Assembly (NCBI GenBank): GCA_038503035.1
Contig: JAVSML010001085.1
Location: forward strand, 1-64,000
Length of the DNA stretch: 64,000 bases
Reading direction: 5' to 3'
DNA from: Crocodylus rhombifer
Taxonomy: Eukaryota; Chordata; Crocodylia; Crocodylidae
This document shows positions 57,776 through 64,000 of this stretch, in pieces. Both the position numbers and the translations under genes were made by a program. The notes under the pieces were generated by a model. That model saw nothing but the letters and a program-made list of their open reading frames with translations. It had not been told where the DNA came from and ran no database searches. Position 1 is the stretch's first letter, and each line of letters begins with the position of its first letter.

Positions 57776-58850
57776 GGATCACAAAACCCTTAGATGCAGG
57801 GGACACAGTCTTTCTGGACTTTCGGAAGGCCTTCGACACTGTCTTTCACCCCATTCTCATTAAAAAACTGAGGGACTGTAGTGTCGACACCTACAGTCAA
57901 ATGGGTTGCTAACTGGCTGGAGGGCCGCACCCAGACAGGTTGGTGGACAGCTCTTATTCGACCTGGACGGATGTGGGCAGTGGGGTTCTGCGGTTCTGCA
58001 GGGCTCAGTCCTCGGGCCCGCATTGTTCAACATCTTCATCAGTGACTTGGACGAGGGGGTAAAAAGCACCCTGTTCAAATCTGCTGATGACACCAAGATG
58101 TGGAGGGATGTGGGCATGCTAGAAGGGAGGAATAGGCTGCAATCAGACCAAGACAGGTTACAGGGGTGGGCGGATGAGAATAGGATGGGATTCAACACCG
58201 ACAAGTGCAAGGCGATGCACCTGGGGAGGAACAACCAGCACCATACCTACAAGCTGGGGAACTCCCTTCTCGTCAGTGCAGAGGCAGAAAAGGATCTTGG
58301 AATCATCATTGATGCCAAGATGAACATGGGCCGGCAGTGTGGGAATGTAGTCAGGAAGGCCAACCACACCTTGTCAACATCCACAGATACATCTCGAGCA
58401 GGCCCAAGGAGGTGATACTCCCCCTCTATGCAACACTGGTTAGGCCGCAGCTGGAGTACTGCATCCAGTTCTGGGCACCGCACTTCAAGAGGGTTGTGGA
58501 CAACATGGAGAGGGTCCAGAGGAGGGCCACTCACATGATCAGGGGGCAGCAGGGCAGGCCCTACAAACACAAGCTAAGGGACCTGAACCTGTTCAGCCTC
58601 CACAAGAGAAGGCTGAGGTGGGATCTAGTGGCCTGTTACAAACTAGTCAGAGGGGACCAGCAGGCACTGGGGGAATCCCTGTTCCCCCAAGCACTACCAG
58701 GAGTGACTAGAAATAATAGTTACAATCTGGCAGAGGGTAAATTCAGATTAGACATCAGAAGGCAATACTTCACTGTCAGGGTGGCTAGGATCTGGAACCA
58801 ACTTCCAAGCGAAGTGGTGCTGGTACCTACCCTGGGGGGTCTTTAAGAGG
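57776..58850 (+). pseudogene. CR1 reverse transcriptase C-terminal half, disrupted
   Basis: Visible: VFLDFRKAFDTVFHPILIKKL (catalytic-A, 57807-57869), VLQGSVLGPALFNIFISDLDEG, FKSADDTKMW (catalytic-C, Asp pair kept, 58074-58103), MGFNTDKCKAMHLG, LYATLVRPQLEYCIQFWAPHF and RQYFTVRVARIWNQLP. The frame is broken by the 2-nt deletion at about 57893 (shared with the 47166 copy), a small TTCTGCGG-type local duplication near 57985, and another slip near 58375. Confidence 0.9.
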
Positions 58851-58972
58851 AGGCTAGATGAACACCTTGCTGGGGTTGTTTGACCCCAGTACTTTTTCCT
58901 GCCAAGGCAGGGGGTCGGACTTGATGATCTGATCAGGTCCCTTCCGACCCAACAAACTATGAAACTATGAAT
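57776..58972 (+). mobile_element. CR1 LINE, 5'-truncated, with intact 3' tail
   Basis: Begins within the ORF2 reverse transcriptase and ends in the full crocodilian CR1 3' end (GGACTTGATGATCTGATCAG ... AAACTATGAAACTATGAA). It lies in the CETN3 intron, antisense to the gene. The 3' end is the best preserved of the copies here, suggesting a relatively young insertion. Confidence 0.95.
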
Positions 58973-59351
58973 CTAAGCGTGTATCTTATTTCTTTATATA
59001 GTTATATTTAGGAACTATTGAAATTCTACGCTCTGTAGTAACGTTTTAATTAGTGACACTGAATGTAATTCAGGAGCAAGAACCTTTGAGTTTGCACTCA
59101 AAAAACAGTAAGTTTTGATGCTAAAAATAAGTTAGGTGGAGTTCTATATAGCTGACAAGATTCCAAGGTAGGTGCAAATCTTAGTGATTTCTAAAATATA
59201 CTATTTCTAAAACATGTACTTCAAGTCTCCAGCAAAAATACTAAGAATCGGAAACTTAAAATTATTGTTTTTCATAAATAGCAATCATATCTATCTGTTG
59301 TAGGTCATAGCATAGAAGTTACACCAAGTTTGGGTCCCCATTATGCTAAGT

Positions 59352-59660
59352 CAGTGGTTCTCAACTTTTTTATACACGGACCACTTCATAGACATGAAGC
59401 ACCATCAGCAAATGTCAGCTCTTAGTTTTCACTTGTTTTTGGAAAACAAGGGGAAAAATAATAAAGCGATTCTTCTATTGCAAAGAACTGAGAAAGACTA
59501 CAATAAGTCAAAACGTTTGTAACACTATGCATTCCTATTTGCAACTTCTGGGTTTACCATATAAATCATGTTTACACACAAAGCAATAACAACATCATGT
59601 GGCACCTTCACAGCACCCCTGAAAGGATCTCAAGATACCCTGGTTAGGAATCATGATGAG
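59352..59660 (+). mobile_element. hAT-type non-autonomous element fragment
   Basis: The left end CAGTGGTTCTCAACTTTTTT is the canonical start of the CAGTGGTTCTCAA hAT group. The segment near 59600-59655, read in reverse complement, resembles the interior of the 21295-21557 element (GAGATCCTTTC, GGTGCCAC) and ends in a GATTCCTAACC word. No clean target duplication was found. Confidence 0.6.
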
Positions 59661-60099
59661 ATGTTCCACATAAATACATGGGAAGAGAATCAGTATTTCT
59701 GTACGCTGATCGCCATCTGTTACAGAAATTTAGTTGTCTTCCATCCATTTTAGTGAACAGCAGCCTGCTTATGTGCCTTGGTTAAAGTCCTTCTTTGGAA
59801 ACAGGCCAGAGGGGCAAAAAGTAAAATCAGCTTGAAACAGAAAAAGGGTTTAGTTGGCTGATTTTAACTTAGCCTTTTCTCTATTTCTCCCAGACACAAG
59901 GATGTACAATACACCCACTCGCACACCAATCTCTATAAATTATTACAAGCTGGGAAGAAAAAAAACATTATTTCTATTTAAATATATAGCAAGTACTCTA
60001 ATGCTACAGTAAAGAAGGCCACATATATAGAGTAACTAGATAAAGGTTTTTTGCTATTGCACCACGCAGTCATACAAACAGTTTCAAAGCAGTCATACA

Positions 60100-60481
60100 G
60101 AACTGCTTGAAAAATAAAAATGCACAGATATTGACATGGGAGAGAAGTGGCAGCAACATGGAAACAGTATACAGATGCCCAGCCCTTGTGCAGCTCCCCA
60201 CAGGTTGGTAGCTGTAGATACGTTAGAGCCAGGAAACAGGAGGTAGAGGAAATTGTGACAGCATGGGCGCAGCTCCCAGCTGCCTAGATCCAGTACTGCC
60301 AAAGCCACCAGCTCCCGCTGAACAGAGCCAGGAGGACAGGGAGAAGCTGCAGCACCACCGGCTCAGCTAGAAGCTGCCTGACCCCAACATGGGCACATGC
60401 GAAGGCCTCCAGTTCCGTAGGTCAGATCCAGTGGCTCTGCAAGGTGGATCCGGCCTGTGGGCTTTATGATGCTGACCCCTG
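60100..60481 (-). repeat. hAT-like fragment in the CETN3 intron
   Basis: The right edge, read in reverse complement, begins CAGGGGTCAGCATCATAAAG and continues GCCCACAGGCCGGATCC, matching the end style of the hAT-like elements at 37348 and 51826. The left end is unresolved. Confidence 0.5.
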
Positions 60482-61852
60482 TCTTAGGCAATCGTGATCA
60501 CTTTTTAATTAAATAAAAACCAAAAACTTGTACCATCAGTGCTAAAACTGAGCTTTCTTTTCAGGCTGATCAGATTCCACCTTGTAGCTTACTGGCAAAG
60601 TACACTTCTTTCCCAGAGACAAAATATAAATATGTTGTATGGGCAGCACGGAGGGCAAGAACTCTTATTTCCACAAAACACCCTCCTGCAGCAGAGTCGT
60701 TAGTTTAGTTAAAATCCAAGGGTTTCAGATCACTTCCTATTCAAAATACAACAGCTCCTGATAAAGCTGTAGCTTCCACTAGAAGATGATGCCCTAGAGA
60801 TACTACTCTCACTGCTGTTTCTCTCCTCTAAGGATCGAGTCAATAAATTGGGGTCCCTTCAATTCACTGAAGTGGAGAAAGACAAAAGTAGCCTTGGTTA
60901 TCAGTGGACCTTAGTCTAACACAAAACGGTATCTTTCACGTAAGGAGGAGGGTGTTAGAATGCAAGTAGTGCTATTTCTATATTTATATTATCTGTTAAA
61001 AATGTTACCAATAGGCAGTTTTAGATCTTTTCCCAGCAAGGGAAGAAGGAAGCAATAAAGAAGACAGAATTATATTATATGACCCAGTTGTTTGGAGCTA
61101 AATGGAGCAGTGAATCATAGTTTTTTTTAGAATTACTCTTAAAGAGCAAGAAACAGCATCAGCTTCCTTCAGAAAAGAAACACAAAATCTCTAGGATAAA
61201 CAACGTCATATGAATAATAGTATGCTGTCAGTCTCCCACATGCAAAATCCTGTGTTTGAAAATCGAACAAGGTGAATGAATGGTTCAGTGTACAACAGGA
61301 AGTGGAGCTGTTTGCTGCTAGGTCATCAGTTTGAATGCAGAAATGTCAACAGTGACTCAAATAGTTATAACTCAGTAACTTTATGAAATTTGTTAGTGGC
61401 CTCCATTCACTTGCTGCAAACATATCCATTTCAGAAAAGTTACCATCATATCTAGAACCCTTGTTAGAAACTTCAGAAACACCAAGAATAAAATATGCTT
61501 GCAGACTATAAAGCCTAGGAAATCCTTCCTTCAAGAGAGCACTAAGGTAAATTTGTAAAACTATACATCTGTAAAGAGAAGTTAGAAGAACTTCTGGAAC
61601 AGCCTCTTCTGTACCTACCTGTAGACAAAGTGAGGATTTTAACCTCAGTGGCGTGAGTTTAACAACTTAAGTACCAAAATCACTAAGCTCCTTTAAGGGT
61701 ATTCACCCTTTTAAAGGTGAAGATATTCCCAAAAGGAAGTAGTTAAGTAGGACAGCAAGCATACTACCACCAATCCTTGTTCCCCACAAAGCTACAAGCA
61801 CAAGGGAAGCTTAAGCACCCTGTCACCTAAAGGAATTTACAAGACCAAACCA

Positions 61853-61946
61853 GACACCATGCAATGCATGGGGAGAGTCAGTTGGCTAAAGGTAGAAACG
61901 ACACCATGCAATGCATGGGGAGAGTCAGTTGGCTAAAGGTAGAAAC
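61853..61946 (+). repeat. Perfect 47-bp tandem duplication
   Basis: Copies 61853-61899 and 61900-61946 are identical over 47 bases (starting GACACCATGCAATGCATGGG). Confidence 0.98.
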
Positions 61947-61963
61947 AGGTGCCAGACTGAAGC

Positions 61964-62003
61964 AGATCAGCTGGGGCAAGACACATCCCACCCCAGCTGA
62001 TCT
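61964..62003. repeat. 13-bp-arm perfect hairpin
   Basis: AGATCAGCTGGGG (61964-61976) and its exact reverse complement (61991-62003), with a 14-base loop. Confidence 0.9.
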
Positions 62004-62130
62004 TTACTGGGCAAAAGACATGCTGCCCATTGTCCTGCAGGGGGCTAATGTGTAGGATAATGGAATATGTGTTTCCCTTGCCTGGATTCCCTGCATCCCT
62101 CACTGCCCCATACCTCCTTTCCAGGACCTG

Positions 62131-62600
62131 CAAAGGTATGGGTCAGTGCAGGTCCTGGCACAGAGATAGGGGAGTCAGTGAATCCCCAGTACCACATGCC
62201 TCCACAACAGAACCTAAGCTGACCCATGCATCCTGGCACCCTGGGGCTCCATTCTGGGACCCAAGCTGACCTGTGTCTCCATGTGAAGCACAGGTCAGCA
62301 TGGATCTTAGAAAGGAGACACAGGGCTGTGAAGAAGCAAGGGAATTCTTTTCCCTGTGCCTTCATGCTGCGACCTGCATCAGGTCCTGCACCACTCCGTG
62401 CTTCAGGCAAAGGCAGGGTCAGTGCCGGTCCTGGCATGGAAGCCCCTGAGATTCCCCAGCTCCTGCACCACCCCATGCCTCTGCATAAAGCACAGGTTGG
62501 TGTGAGCCCTAGTGCAGGTCCCAGTGTGGAGGCATGGAGCACCGGAGAGATTCCTCAGGTGCCATGCCTCCACGCCAGGCCCCACACTGGATTTCCCTGC
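62131..62600. repeat. Degenerate GC-rich internal repeats
   Basis: GGTCAGTGC-GGTCCTGGCA recurs near 62131 and 62410. CATGCCTC recurs near 62195, 62473 and 62563, and AAGCACAGGT at 62286 and 62488. The pattern suggests an old roughly 200-280 bp tandem repeat or a repeat-rich transposon core. Open frames on both strands have no motif. Confidence 0.4.
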
Positions 62601-63090
62601 TTATGGAGAAGTGTGTCTGGAGATCCTGGGGGTGCCTCTGTAAGTGGGTAACCCTGACTTTTTCCATTTATAGAGACTTGCCCCAAGATTCCCTGCAGCA
62701 TGTCTCTGGAGGCAGGAAAAGTCAGGTAGGTGGCTCCAGGGGCCTGAGGGGTCTGATTTTACACAAGATATGCAGGATTCGGCCCGTCAAGCCCCAAGAA
62801 CACCTGGCTAGGGTTACTGGAAAGTGTTGGCACCTCTGGGCTACCCACCATCTCCAACCACAGAACAAAAAGATGTCCATTGCAATACAGCAGGCAAATT
62901 TATTACTACCTTTTGTTAAAATCTGTTATGTCACGACACAGGGCAGGGAGGTCCATTTACCTGCCGTTTGTGCATAAAAATGGTTATGGTGGCATAAATG
63001 TGACATCAGGTGATGACTGTTTCTATTTTAAGAATTTAATTTATAAGAGTGTGCACATTAAGTGGGGAGCTGTTTAAACTAAACCAGTAG

Positions 63091-63375
63091 TTTCATAGAT
63101 TTCATAGACATTAGGGCTGGAAGGGACCTCAGAAGATCTTTGAGTCCAGCCCCCTGCCCCAGGGGCAGGAAGTCAACAGGGGTCATAGGATCCCAGAAAG
63201 ATAAACATCCAAATGTCTCTTGAAGGCATTCAAAGTAGGTGCTTGAACCACCTCTGGCAGCAGTCTATTCCAGACCGTGGCAGCTCAGACAGTAAAGAAG
63301 TTCTTCCTTATGTCCAGCCTGAAACGGTCATGGAGGAGTTTGTGACCATTAGATATTGTAGTGCTCAACCTTCCA
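63091..63375 (-). mobile_element. CR1 LINE 3' end, minus strand
   Basis: On the plus strand it starts with TTTCATAGATTTCATAGACA, the reverse complement of a CR1 tandem tail. It continues GGGCTGGAAGGGACCTCAGA, AGTCCAGCCCCCTGCC and GGTGCTTGAACCACCTC, the antisense of the conserved CR1 3' region. It is heavily 5'-truncated (about 285 bp). Confidence 0.92.
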
Positions 63376-63399
63376 GCACTGTGGTTCAAATAAATAGTA

Positions 63400-63714
63400 T
63401 GGGGCCCACCTGAGGGTTGGATTTGGCCCTGGGGCCTGGCACAAACCCATCCCTAACCTGAATGCTGGGACTGGCCCCAGGGGCCCAGCACCACCTCCAC
63501 CTTCTCCACTCCTCATACACTGTGACTGGATCCCAGGTGCCCAGCACCATTCCCTCCTGTGGGGACTGGGTCCCAGAACCAGTGCTCAGGGCCCAAGGAT
63601 CACCATGGGTCTGGAGACTTGGCAGCAGGGGAGCAGTGCTCCCCCACCATCAATCTTTTAGACTCCTGGGGGTGCTCCACGGACCAGATACCATGGTACT
63701 GTGGACCGAATGTG
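63400..63714. repeat. GC-rich repeat fragment
   Basis: Contains GGATTTGGCCCTGGGGCC-type words similar to the hAT-like element interiors at 37348-37707. It is wedged between two CR1 pieces; class uncertain. Confidence 0.35.
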
Positions 63715-64000
63715 ATGAAGCAGTTGACAAAGCCAATTGTACCTTGTCATGCATCTGTAGGTGCTTCACAAACAGATCCAGGGAAGTGATTCTCCCCCTC
63801 TATGCAGCACTGGTCAGACCGCAGCTGGAGTACTGTGTCCAGTTCTGGACGCTGCAGTTTAAGCAAGATGCAAACAACCTGGAGAGGGTCCAAAGAAGGG
63901 CACTCGCCTGATTAGAGGCCTGTAGGGAAGGCCCTATGAGGAAAGGCTAAGGGACCTTAACCTCTTCAGCCACTCCAAGACCAGGCTGAGAGGGGACCTT
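63715..64000 (+). mobile_element. CR1 LINE, 5'-truncated, runs off the window end
   Basis: Reads as CR1 reverse transcriptase C-terminus (PLYAALVRPQLEYCVQFW near 63801, then FSHSKTRLRGDL-type codons at the edge). It continues past 64000. A TGA near 63909 and sequence drift indicate it is inactive. Confidence 0.92.

Larger units (their letters stand above)
53956..64000 (-). other. CETN3: CETN3 last intron (inferred), continuing past the window
   Basis: No upstream centrin exon (the EF-hand with FDKDGDGE-type codons) was recognised between the terminal exon and the window end, so at least 10 kb of intron is inferred. It has been enlarged by a CR1 copy, hAT fragments and GC-rich repeats. The stretches 53956-55194 and 56441-57775 are AT-rich with nothing recognised. 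58973-59351 and 60482-61852 also show nothing firm. Confidence 0.65.

Noticed and set aside
61346..61534. Minus-strand 62-codon frame with protein-like composition in the CETN3 intron
   Set aside because: It matches no centrin exon or neighbouring gene that I recognise and lacks a convincing splice-site pair.

Overview
The window is vertebrate nuclear DNA, almost certainly from a crocodilian (alligator-like). The young CR1 retrotransposons end in the tandem ACTATGAA-type tail seen in crocodilian CR1, and they sit with old hAT, PIF/Harbinger and Tc1/mariner-like non-autonomous transposons. No bacterial, viral or plasmid gene organisation is present, and none of the long open frames is a host gene.

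The only host gene I can anchor is on the minus strand: the last coding exon of CETN3 (centrin-3, 53912-53955), with its splice acceptor, stop codon and candidate polyadenylation signals toward lower coordinates. Positions 53956-64000 would be its last intron. In mammals the 3' end of CETN3 faces a very large gene desert that separates it from MEF2C. Positions 1-53500 fit the CETN3 end of that desert: AT-rich, without recognisable exons, full of decayed mobile elements.

Layout. 1-10 kb: AT-rich intergenic DNA, a small terminal-inverted-repeat (TIR) element (4015-4239), a decayed minus-strand Ty3/Gypsy pol (about 6060-7572) and a two-copy repeat (4354, 8706). 10-20 kb: a family of elements whose ends read GGGTGTGTCTACATG or close to it (10885-12342, 15777-16058, and more loosely 19235-19393) and a TA-flanked element (13254-13821). 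21.3-28.8 kb: a hAT element with target duplications, then a 7.2-kb PIF/Harbinger element with a TAA target duplication, a dead transposase, internal tandem repeats and a CR1 inserted into it. 28.8-41 kb: mostly plain sequence, plus an element carrying tRNA-like modules (32410-33502), a dispersed repeat pair (33669, 35101), a GC-rich minisatellite block (about 36.2 kb) and an ancient LINE-associated repeat (39.7-40.4 kb). 41-53 kb: two full-length copies of a hAT family with 8-bp target duplications (41493-42459, 51826-52799; a short inverted copy lies at 37348-37707), and an old CR1 (46205-50242) split by a 2.9-kb younger CR1. 53.5-64 kb: CETN3 terminal exon and intron, with a further CR1 copy, hAT fragments, a perfect 47-bp tandem duplication, hairpins, and two CR1 pieces at the right edge.

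No new molecular system is evident. What is worth following up is the nested transposon stratigraphy, a frameshift shared by two CR1 copies, the tRNA-like modules, long hairpins, local tandem duplications and one unassigned exon-like segment.
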